Source: Candidatus Muproteobacteria bacterium RIFCSPHIGHO2_01_FULL_65_16 (lineage in GTDB: Bacteria; Pseudomonadota; Gammaproteobacteria; Acidiferrobacterales; Sulfurifustaceae). From it: a DNA stretch of 8,458 bases. Shown piece after piece: positions 1 to 4,889 of the stretch (position 1 is its first letter; every line of letters begins with the position of its first letter). Both the position numbers and the translations under genes were made by a program. The DNA is taken from positions 280 to 8,737 of the forward strand of contig MFSY01000051.1 in assembly GCA_001785175.1 (NCBI GenBank). The letters are read 5' to 3'. Under the pieces are notes generated by a model, which was not told the DNA's origin, did not search any database, and saw nothing but the letters and a program-made list of their open reading frames with translations.

Positions 1-903
1 GCGCTGCACGAGCTCCAGGCCATGGCCGCGGTGGGGCAGATGGGCCTGGTGCAGCTCTACGAATCCGCCTTCCAGCGCCACGACCTGCGCACGGCGCAGA
101 TGCTGCTCACCCACGACGACCTCGCCGATCGCCGGCGCTATCTCAACGCCCGCAGCACCCTGCGCACGCTGCTCGATCTCGGCGTTATCCCGGTGATCAA
201 CGAGAACGACACCGTGGCGACCGAGGAGATCCGCTTCGGCGACAACGACACGCTCGCGGCGCTGGTGGCCAACCTGGCCGAGGCCGACCTGCTGCTGATC
301 CTCACCGACCAGGCCGGTCTCCACGACCGCGACCCGCGCGCGCATCCCGATGCCCGGCTCGTTGCCGAGGGCGCGGCCGGGGACGCGCGCCTGCTGGAGA
401 TGGCCGGCGGCTCGGGCGCGCTCGGCCGCGGCGGCATGCGCACCAAGCTGCTCGCGGCCGAGCGGGCCGCGCGCGCTGGCGCGGCCACGGTCATCGCCTC
501 GGGCCGGGAGGCGGATGTGATCGGACGGGTGCTGGCGGGGGAGCCGGTCGGGACCTGGCTCAAGCCGGCCGAGGAGCGGCTGGCGGCGCGCAAGCAGTGG
601 CTGGCGGGCCATGCGCGCGTGGCCGGCGGGCTCGTCCTAGACGCCGGCGCGGTCAAGGTGATACGCGAGGCGGGCAAGAGCCTGCTGCCGGTGGGGGTCA
701 AACGCGTCGAGGGCGAGTTCACCCGCGGCGAGATCGTCGCCTGCCTCGATCCCGAGGGGCTGGAGGTGGCGCGTGGGCTGGTCAATTACAGCGCCGATGA
801 GGCGCGGCGGATCATCGGCCAGTCAAGCGACCGGATCGAGGCGATCCTCGGCTATGTGGACGAACCGGAGCTGATCCACCGCGACAATCTGGTTGTTCTT
901 TAG
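1..903 (+). CDS. proB: Glutamate 5-kinase, N-terminus cut by the window edge
   Basis: Glutamate 5-kinase phosphorylates L-glutamate with ATP in the cytoplasm, the first committed step of proline synthesis. The reading frame is open from base 1, so the true start lies upstream; by alignment to remembered E. coli ProB about 67 residues are missing. Visible here are 300 codons. The amino-acid kinase domain fills roughly codons 1-205. It contains INENDTVAT at 66-74 and GDND at 80-83, whose N67, D70, N82 and D83 correspond to E. coli N134, D137, N149 and D150 around the glutamate site. LTDQAGL and [10 protein letters not shown] follow. From about codon 208 to the end lies a PUA domain, so this is the long, two-domain form. 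In related genomes proB sits just downstream of obg; that neighbour would be outside the window. The gene converges with rpsT. Confidence 0.96.
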   Translation, partial: ALHELQAMAAVGQMGLVQLYESAFQRHDLRTAQMLLTHDDLADRRRYLNARSTLRTLLDLGVIPVINENDTVATEEIRFGDNDTLAALVANLAEADLLLILTDQAGLHDRDPRAHPDARLVAEGAAGDARLLEMAGGSGALGRGGMRTKLLAAERAARAGAATVIASGREADVIGRVLAGEPVGTWLKPAEERLAARKQWLAGHARVAGGLVLDAGAVKVIREAGKSLLPVGVKRVEGEFTRGEIVACLDPEGLEVARGLVNYSADEARRIIGQSSDRIEAILGYVDEPELIHRDNLVVL

Positions 904-930
904 CGAGAGGAAGGTAAGGAAAGACAAGGA

Positions 931-947
931 ACCGCAGATGAACGCAG
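931..947. repeat. Fragment of a CCGCAGATGAACGCAG-type dispersed repeat
   Basis: The stretch ACCGCAGATGAACGCAG matches, from memory, the end of a dispersed repeat common in environmental bacterial genomes. It shares the CGCAG core with the inverted repeats at 1641-1719 and 4733-4870. No matching opposite arm is visible nearby, so it looks like a solo or decayed arm. Confidence 0.4.
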
Positions 948-989
948 TTTAAGGTTTTAAGCTAAGGGATCCTCTAAAAATTCAAAAAT

Positions 990-1080
990 GTAGGGTGGAT
1001 TAAGCACAGCGAATCCACCAAAATAATAACAAACAATATGATTTTGTTGGGTTCGCCGCTTACGCGGCTTAACCCATACA
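990..1080. repeat. Two-hairpin intergenic repeat (GTAGGGTGGATTAAGC family)
   Basis: The element begins GTAGGGTGGATTAAGC and ends GCTTAACCCATAC, so its ends are imperfect inverted repeats of each other. The left hairpin pairs GGTGGATT (994-1001) with AATCCACC (1012-1019). The right hairpin pairs GGGTT (1049-1053) with AACCC (1071-1075) and GCCGC (1055-1059) with GCGGC (1064-1068) around a four-base loop. The AT-rich middle (1020-1047) is unpaired. I recall close relatives scattered between genes in many proteobacteria. No gene lies inside. It may be a REP- or MITE-like element moved by a transposase elsewhere in the genome, but that is inference. Confidence 0.75.
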
Positions 1081-1114
1081 TGAGAACCTGAAGGGCGTGG
1101 AGTGAGGCGTTAAG

Positions 1115-1160
1115 CTCCAAGCTGAATGCTGATAGCTGATGGCTGATAGCTTGTATGGAG
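1115..1160. repeat. Four degenerate GCTGATA heptads flanked by an inverted repeat
   Basis: Four direct heptads run from 1121 to 1148: GCTGAAT, GCTGATA, GCTGATG, GCTGATA. They are flanked by CTCCAAGCT (1115-1123, overlapping the first heptad) and AGCTTGTATGGAG (1148-1160), which are complementary apart from a three-base bulge. AGCTGATAGCTGATGGCTGA strings of this kind recur in many environmental genomes as I recall. No function is known to me. Confidence 0.65.
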
Positions 1161-1172
1161 TGATGCGCAAAG

Positions 1173-1198
1173 AAAAAGCCGGCTTCCGCCGGCTTTTT
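1173..1198 (-). terminator. Intrinsic terminator of rpsT, symmetrical
   Basis: An 11-base-pair perfect stem pairs AAAAAGCCGGC (1173-1183) with GCCGGCTTTTT (1188-1198) around a four-base TTCC loop. On the minus strand it lies 23 bases past the rpsT stop codon and ends in a U-run. Because the stem carries A and T tracts at both ends it could also stop transcription arriving from proB. Confidence 0.9.
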
Positions 1199-1221
1199 GT
1201 TGGACCGTTTCCCGGACCCCT

Positions 1222-1485
1222 TTATGCCAGGGCGCGGAGGTGAACGTTCAGGCCGCTCTTATAGCGCGCGGCGGCGTTCTTGTGGATCAGTCCCTTGCGC
1301 GCCATGCGGTCAATGACCGAGGCCGCTTCCCGCAGGGCCGTGCTTGCGGCGGCCTTGTCCCCGCCCGCCACCGCCTCGCGGGCCTTCTTGATCTCGCTGC
1401 GCAGCCAGGAGCGCTGGGCGGCGTTGCGCACGCGGTGGGTCTCCGCCTGGCGCGCGCGTTTCTTGGCCTGGGCCGTGTTTGCCAT
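1222..1485 (-). CDS. rpsT: 30S ribosomal protein S20
   Basis: S20 is a small, very basic primary 16S rRNA-binding protein of the 30S subunit. The 87-residue product has the usual length and composition. It starts MANTAQAKKRARQ, continues with HRVRNAAQRSWLRSEIKKA, and has the conserved GLIHKNAAARYKS near residues 65-77. The ATG at 1485 gives the family-typical N-terminus; Shine-Dalgarno pairing is weak, with only a GGA eight bases upstream. As in other gammaproteobacteria the gene is a single-gene unit on the opposite strand, convergent with proB and divergent from murJ. It has its own promoter (1518-1546) and terminator (1173-1198). E. coli rpsT starts with UUG and is translationally autoregulated; the ATG here means that regulation cannot be assumed. 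Confidence 0.97.
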   Translation of the reverse strand: MANTAQAKKRARQAETHRVRNAAQRSWLRSEIKKAREAVAGGDKAAASTALREAASVIDRMARKGLIHKNAAARYKSGLNVHLRALA

Positions 1486-1517
1486 CTCTGCAATCCGTCG
1501 GGGTTTAGAGGGCGCGC

Positions 1518-1546
1518 ACTATGCTGATTTTGCCCGGTTTTGTCAA
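1518..1546 (-). promoter_or_regulatory. Sigma-70 promoter of rpsT with GC-rich discriminator
   Basis: Read on the minus strand, a consensus TTGACA -35 box (1546-1541) is followed after exactly 17 bases by CATAGT (1523-1518), four of six matches to the -10 consensus. The next seven bases, GCGCGCC, form a GC-rich discriminator. The predicted start near 1511 leaves a leader of about 25 bases before the rpsT ATG. GC-rich discriminators are typical of stable-RNA and ribosomal-protein promoters inhibited by ppGpp and DksA, so stringent control is a reasonable inference. Confidence 0.75.
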
Positions 1547-1640
1547 TCCCGGCCGGGCGCGCGGATGCACCCGCGGGGCAGTTCGTTTATGCTCACCGCC
1601 TTTTGCGGGAACCTCGAAAACCGCCGAAAGTAATGAATTT

Positions 1641-1719
1641 TCACCGCAGAGAACGCAGAGCACGCAGAGAAAAACAGTTCTTGCTTCAACAACTCCGCGC
1701 CTCTGCGTCTCTGCGGTGA
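1641..1719. repeat. CACCGCAGAG-type inverted repeat upstream of murJ
   Basis: The left arm TCACCGCAGAGAACGCAGAG (1641-1660) is complementary to the right arm CTCTGCGTCTCTGCGGTGA (1701-1719), with one extra A in the left arm. The left arm continues with another CACGCAGAG unit to 1669. The element lies in the 296-base divergent region between rpsT and murJ and could form a long hairpin in any murJ leader transcript. I recall this sequence as a widely dispersed, transposase-less repeat. No target-site duplication is visible at its edges. Confidence 0.75.
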
Positions 1720-1781
1720 GTCCGGTGTTCCGTCAAGAAAACGGTATTTTTGGGGGCGCCCTTTAAGTATTCTTCGCAAGC

Positions 1782-3344
1782 ATGTCGCGCAAGCTGATCA
1801 AATCCACGGCCGTGACCGGCGGCATGACGTTCGTCTCGCGCCTCACCGGCCTGGCGCGCGACATGGCCTTCGCCAACCTGATCGGCGCCGGAACGGGGAT
1901 CGCCGCCGACGCCTTCTACGTCGCGTTCCGAATTCCCAACTTCTTCCGGCGCATATTCGGGGAGGGCGCGTTCTCCCAGGCGTTCGTGCCGGTGTTCACG
2001 GAGTACAAGACGCGCGCCCCGCACGCGGAGCTGCGCGCCTTCGTGGACCGCATGACCGGCGTGCTCGGGGCGATCCTGCTGCTCTTCACCGTCGCCGGCG
2101 TCGCGGCGGCGCCGCTCTTCGTGCTCATCCAGGCGCCGGGCTTCGGCGGCGCGAAGTTCGCGCTCACGGTCGAGATCCTGCGCATCACCTTTCCGTATCT
2201 CCTGTTCGTCTCGCTCGTGGCCCTGGCCGCCGGCATCCTCAACAGCTACGGCCGCTTCGCCGCCGCCGCGTTCACGCCGGTGCTGCTCAATCTCTGCCTC
2301 ATCGCGGCGGCCCTGTGGTTCGCGCCGGGCCTGGACCAGCCGGTGCTCGCCCTGGCCTGGGGGGTGTTCATCGCCGGGGTGCTGCAGCTCGCCTTTCAGG
2401 CGCCGTTTCTGGCGCGCCTCAAGCTCCTGCCGCGGCCGAAGCTGGCGCGCGACCACGACGGCGTGGCGCGCGTGCTGCGCCTGATGCTGCCGGCGATCTT
2501 CGGCGTCTCAGTGGCCCAGATCAACACGATGATCAACACGATCCTGGCGTCGTTCCTCACGAACGGCAGCGTCTCCTGGCTCACCTATTCCGACCGGATC
2601 ATGGAGTTCCCGCTCGGCGTGTTCGGCATCGCGCTCGCCACGGTGATCCTGCCGAGCCTGTCGCACCGGCACGTCAACAACTCGCGCGCGGAATTCTCGC
2701 ATCTCCTCGACTGGGGGCTGCGCTGGGTGTTCGTGATCGGCATCCCGGCGACGGCGGCGCTGGTGATCTTGGCCGGCCCGATCCTGACCACGCTGTTTCA
2801 CCACGGCGCCTTCGACGCGCGCGACGTGCGCATGACGACCCAGGCGCTGATCGCCTTCGCGCTCGGGCTGCCCGGATTCATCCTGATAAAGGTGCTGGCG
2901 CCCGGGTTTTACGCGCGCCAGGACACGCGCACCCCGATGCGCATCGGCGTGGTCGCACTGCTGGCCAATATCGTCCTGAGCCTCGTGCTCGTTTTCCCGC
3001 TGGCGCACACGGGCCTCGCGCTCGCCACCTCGATCGCGGCGCTCGTCAACGCCGGCCTGCTGTTCCGGTTGCTGCGCCGGCAGCAGGTGTATCATCCCCT
3101 GCCCGGCTGGGGCCTGTTTCTCGCCCGCATCGCGCTCGCCAGCGCGGCGATGGCGGCGGTGCTGCTGTGGGGCGTGGGCGGGCTCGAGGGCTGGCTGGCC
3201 GCGACCGTCTGGGAACGGGTCGTGCGCCTCGCCTTCTGGGTGGCGGCCGGCGCCCTGGTCTATCTTTTTACCATAGTGCTCCTGGGTGTCAGGCCGCGGC
3301 AGCTGTTGTTGCGGCGCGGCGCGGGTGGCCGAAGTTATGACTGA
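1782..3344 (+). CDS. murJ: Lipid II flippase MurJ (MviN family)
   Basis: MurJ moves lipid II across the inner membrane for peptidoglycan synthesis. The 520-residue product is close in length to E. coli MurJ (511) and is hydrophobic almost throughout, as expected for 14 membrane helices; clear segments include about 92-117, 133-154, 163-181, 186-206, 312-335, 385-405, 447-464 and 481-502. By alignment to E. coli, the functionally important charged residues of the central cavity are kept: R20 and R26 (R18, R24), D43 (D39), R56 (R52), D271 and R272 (D269, R270); E. coli K46 is replaced by R50. The signatures RIFGEGAFSQAFVPV and VLAPGFYARQD are present. The ATG at 1782 is the only possible start, because a stop at 1764-1766 lies in frame just upstream; Shine-Dalgarno pairing is poor. 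It overlaps the next gene by eight bases, suggesting translational coupling. Confidence 0.97.
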   Translation: MSRKLIKSTAVTGGMTFVSRLTGLARDMAFANLIGAGTGIAADAFYVAFRIPNFFRRIFGEGAFSQAFVPVFTEYKTRAPHAELRAFVDRMTGVLGAILLLFTVAGVAAAPLFVLIQAPGFGGAKFALTVEILRITFPYLLFVSLVALAAGILNSYGRFAAAAFTPVLLNLCLIAAALWFAPGLDQPVLALAWGVFIAGVLQLAFQAPFLARLKLLPRPKLARDHDGVARVLRLMLPAIFGVSVAQINTMINTILASFLTNGSVSWLTYSDRIMEFPLGVFGIALATVILPSLSHRHVNNSRAEFSHLLDWGLRWVFVIGIPATAALVILAGPILTTLFHHGAFDARDVRMTTQALIAFALGLPGFILIKVLAPGFYARQDTRTPMRIGVVALLANIVLSLVLVFPLAHTGLALATSIAALVNAGLLFRLLRRQQVYHPLPGWGLFLARIALASAAMAAVLLWGVGGLEGWLAATVWERVVRLAFWVAAGALVYLFTIVLLGVRPRQLLLRRGAGGRSYD

Positions 3345-3753
3345 TATGCCGTTCGAATTCCGGATCAACGTATGTCGCGAGCCGCGCGCGTTCTCGCTCG
3401 CGGAGGCGCGCGCCCTGTTTCCGCTGGTGCAGCGGATCACCCTGGCGGCCTACAAGGAGCTCGAGCCGGTGCGCCGCCGGCTCGAGGCGGCGCTGCCGGC
3501 GAGCCCCGAGATCAGGGAGATCGAGCGTCAATACGAAACCGTTGTGCGGCGCTGGGTCGGCAAGATGGAGCGGCTCGGGCTGGTGGTGAAGGGGCTGTGG
3601 CTGGTGGACTTCGACACCGGCGACGGCTACCTGTGCTGGAAGTTTCCCGAGCTTCGCATCGGCCATTATCACGGCTATCAAGAGGATTTCGCCGGCCGCC
3701 GGCCGCTGCGCGACATCGTGGAGGAGCTCGACCCCGACTGGGCGCATGCCTGA
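3337..3753 (+). CDS. DUF2203 family protein of unknown function
   Basis: The 138-residue product looks like the DUF2203 family, whose function I do not know. Family-like features are the N-terminal AFSLAEARALFPLVQRIT (18-35), a helical, charged middle (about 39-80) that may be coiled, and the C-terminal block LVDFDTGDGYLCWKFPE (89-105), IGHYHGY (108-114) and GRRPL (120-124). C100, H110 and H112 could bind a metal, but this is speculation. There is no signal peptide or membrane segment, so it is probably cytoplasmic. The ATG at 3337 overlaps the murJ stop; ATG 3346 is also possible, and a GTG at 3286 would add 17 poorly family-like residues. Codon use matches the neighbours, and the antisense frame is a shadow. 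Its place between murJ and ribF suggests cotranscription with them, nothing more. Confidence 0.75.
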   Translation: MTDMPFEFRINVCREPRAFSLAEARALFPLVQRITLAAYKELEPVRRRLEAALPASPEIREIERQYETVVRRWVGKMERLGLVVKGLWLVDFDTGDGYLCWKFPELRIGHYHGYQEDFAGRRPLRDIVEELDPDWAHA

Positions 3754-3757
3754 AAAA

Positions 3758-3790
3758 GCTTCAAGCTTAAAGCTTTAAGCTTTAAGCTAT
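3758..3790. repeat. AAGCTT-rich palindromic repeat abutting the ribF start
   Basis: The gap between the DUF2203 gene and ribF is almost entirely AGCTT/TTAAGCT units. Positions 3763-3782 (AAGCTTAAAGCTTTAAGCTT) are a perfect 20-base palindrome. The repeat ends four bases before the ribF ATG and leaves no recognisable ribosome-binding site. Similar TTAAGCT strings occur near 957-965 and 1110-1116. Confidence 0.7.
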
Positions 3791-3794
3791 CCAG

Positions 3795-4778
3795 ATGGAA
3801 TTCATTCGCGGTCTGCACAACCTCAAGCCGCGGCACCGCGGCTGCGTCGCAACCATCGGCAACTTCGACGGTGTGCACCTCGGCCACCAGGCGGTCATCG
3901 GCCAGCTCGCGGAACGGGCGCAGGAGCTGAAGCTGCCGACGTTGGTGCTGCTGTTCGAGCCGCAGCCGCAGGAGTTCTTCCGCCCCGAGGCCGCGCCGCC
4001 GCGCCTGACGCGCCTGCGCGAGAAGATCGTGGCGCTGCGCCGCTACTCGGTGGACCGCGTGTTGTGCGTGCGCTTCAACGCGCGTTTCGCCGCGCTCGCG
4101 GCCGAGGATTTCATCCGCCGGGTTCTGGTCGAGGGGCTCGGCGTGCGTTACCTCGTGGTCGGGGACGACTTCCGCTTCGGGCACGACCGGCGCGGCGACT
4201 TCGCCATGCTCGCGGAGGCCGGGCGCCGGCACGGCTTCCAGGTGGTGAACATGCACCCCGTGAACATGGACGGCGCGCGGGTATCGAGCACGCGCATCCG
4301 GGCGGCGCTGGCGCAGGCGGACCTGGCGACGGCGGAGAAGCTGCTGGGGCGGCCGTATCGCATGTGCGGGCGCGTGGCCCACGGCGACAAGCGCGGCCGC
4401 ACCCTCGGCGTCCCGACGGCCAACATCTATCTGCACCGCAAGACCACGCCGCTCACGGGCGTGTTCGTCGTGGAGATGTTCGGCCTCGCGCGCGAACCGC
4501 TCCCCGGCGTGGCTAATATCGGCACGCGCCCGACGGTCGGCGGGACGCGCACGCTGCTCGAGGCGCACCTGCTGGATTTCGCGGACGACATCTACGGCGC
4601 CTATGTGCATGTGAATTTTCTGCACAAGCTGCGCGCCGAGATGCGCTTCGCCTCGCTCGACGAGCTGAAGGCGCGCATCGCCCAGGACGTCGCCGAGGCG
4701 CGCGCCTTTTTCGCGCAGTACCATACGAACTACTCAACGCAAAGGCGCAAAGACGCAGAGGGCGCAAAGGGTTTTTGA
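3795..4778 (+). CDS. ribF: Bifunctional riboflavin kinase / FAD synthetase
   Basis: RibF phosphorylates riboflavin to FMN and adenylates FMN to FAD in the cytoplasm. The N-terminal FAD synthetase domain has the nucleotidyltransferase motif GNFDGVHLGH (22-31) and SSTRIR (164-169). The riboflavin kinase domain follows with GRTLGVPTAN, whose PTAN is at 207-210, then GVANIGTRPTVGG and LLEAHLLDF, where E256 is the likely catalytic base. The start MEFIRGLHNL mirrors E. coli MKLIRGIHNL; a stop at 3783-3785 makes ATG 3795 the only start, although no Shine-Dalgarno sequence is seen. The 327-residue product is longer than E. coli RibF (313). Homology fades after ARAFFAQY, and residues 314-327 (STQRRKDAEGAKGF) are encoded by the inverted repeat at 4733-4870. 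The native stop has apparently been displaced by that insertion. No FMN riboswitch is visible upstream. Confidence 0.96.
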   Translation: MEFIRGLHNLKPRHRGCVATIGNFDGVHLGHQAVIGQLAERAQELKLPTLVLLFEPQPQEFFRPEAAPPRLTRLREKIVALRRYSVDRVLCVRFNARFAALAAEDFIRRVLVEGLGVRYLVVGDDFRFGHDRRGDFAMLAEAGRRHGFQVVNMHPVNMDGARVSSTRIRAALAQADLATAEKLLGRPYRMCGRVAHGDKRGRTLGVPTANIYLHRKTTPLTGVFVVEMFGLAREPLPGVANIGTRPTVGGTRTLLEAHLLDFADDIYGAYVHVNFLHKLRAEMRFASLDELKARIAQDVAEARAFFAQYHTNYSTQRRKDAEGAKGF

Positions 4779-4870
4779 AAGTTTCTAGAAACACCCAAGC
4801 CTTTTTATCCTTGTTCCCGCCTTGGTTGATTTGAATGAAATCTTTGCGTACTTTGCGTCTTTGCGTTGAG
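4733..4870. repeat. CGCAAAG-type inverted repeat spanning the ribF end and ribF-ileS gap
   Basis: The first 20 bases (4733-4752) and last 20 (4851-4870) are inverted copies of CTCAACGCAAAGACGCAAAG with a single mismatch at position 13 of the left arm. Pairing continues imperfectly inwards through CGCAGAG and CGCAAAG units. The 138-base element holds no gene. A perfect 12-base palindrome, GTTTCTAGAAAC, lies inside at 4781-4792. The left arm is translated as the tail of RibF; the right arm ends nine bases before the ileS ribosome-binding site begins. No target-site duplication is seen. From memory this is a very widespread dispersed repeat, seen as TQRRKDAK-like tails on predicted proteins. Confidence 0.85.
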
Positions 4871-4878
4871 TTTTATTT

Positions 4879-4883
4879 AAGGA
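4879..4883 (+). promoter_or_regulatory. Ribosome-binding site deciding the GTG start of ileS
   Basis: AAGGA at 4879-4883 lies six bases before the GTG at 4890. It is the best Shine-Dalgarno sequence in the window and supports the GTG start, which also gives an N-terminus matching E. coli IleS. Confidence 0.8.
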
Positions 4884-4889
4884 CTTGTC

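Larger units (their letters stand above)
904..1221. other. Gene-free convergent intergenic region, repeat-rich
   Basis: These 318 bases between the convergent ends of proB and rpsT hold no credible gene. They are much more AT-rich than the flanking genes. In order they contain a short CGCAG-type repeat fragment (931-947), a short AAGCTAA-like stretch (about 951-967), a two-hairpin element (990-1080), a degenerate heptad repeat within an imperfect inverted repeat (1115-1160), and the terminator at 1173-1198. Confidence 0.8.

Noticed and set aside
1115..1160. Possible minimal CRISPR-like repeat
   Set aside because: The units are seven bases with no spacers and no cas genes; it is a simple tandem repeat.
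1280..1633. Plus-strand open frames opposite rpsT and into the intergenic region
   Set aside because: They overlap S20 in antisense and have no homologue that I recognise or ribosome-binding site.
1686..2456. Minus-strand open frame opposite murJ
   Set aside because: It has low-complexity charged composition, starts in the middle of murJ and ends in a repeat; it is a shadow of murJ codon bias.
2508..3440. Minus-strand open frame opposite the second half of murJ and the DUF2203 gene
   Set aside because: It spans two genes, has no domain and shows shadow-like composition.
3754..3794. FMN riboswitch before ribF
   Set aside because: The 41-base gap is too short and consists of AAGCTT repeats; none of the conserved FMN-element features is present.
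3678..4724. Minus-strand open frame opposite ribF
   Set aside because: The opposite strand encodes RibF with clear motifs; the antisense product is R/A/H-rich without any family signature.
4811..4839. Promoter for ileS (TTGTTC, 17 bases, AATGAA)
   Set aside because: Only three of six matches in each box; no better than chance in an AT-rich stretch.
4779..4889. T-box or other leader controlling ileS
   Set aside because: The gap is accounted for by the inverted repeat; there is no T-box consensus or terminator/antiterminator pair.
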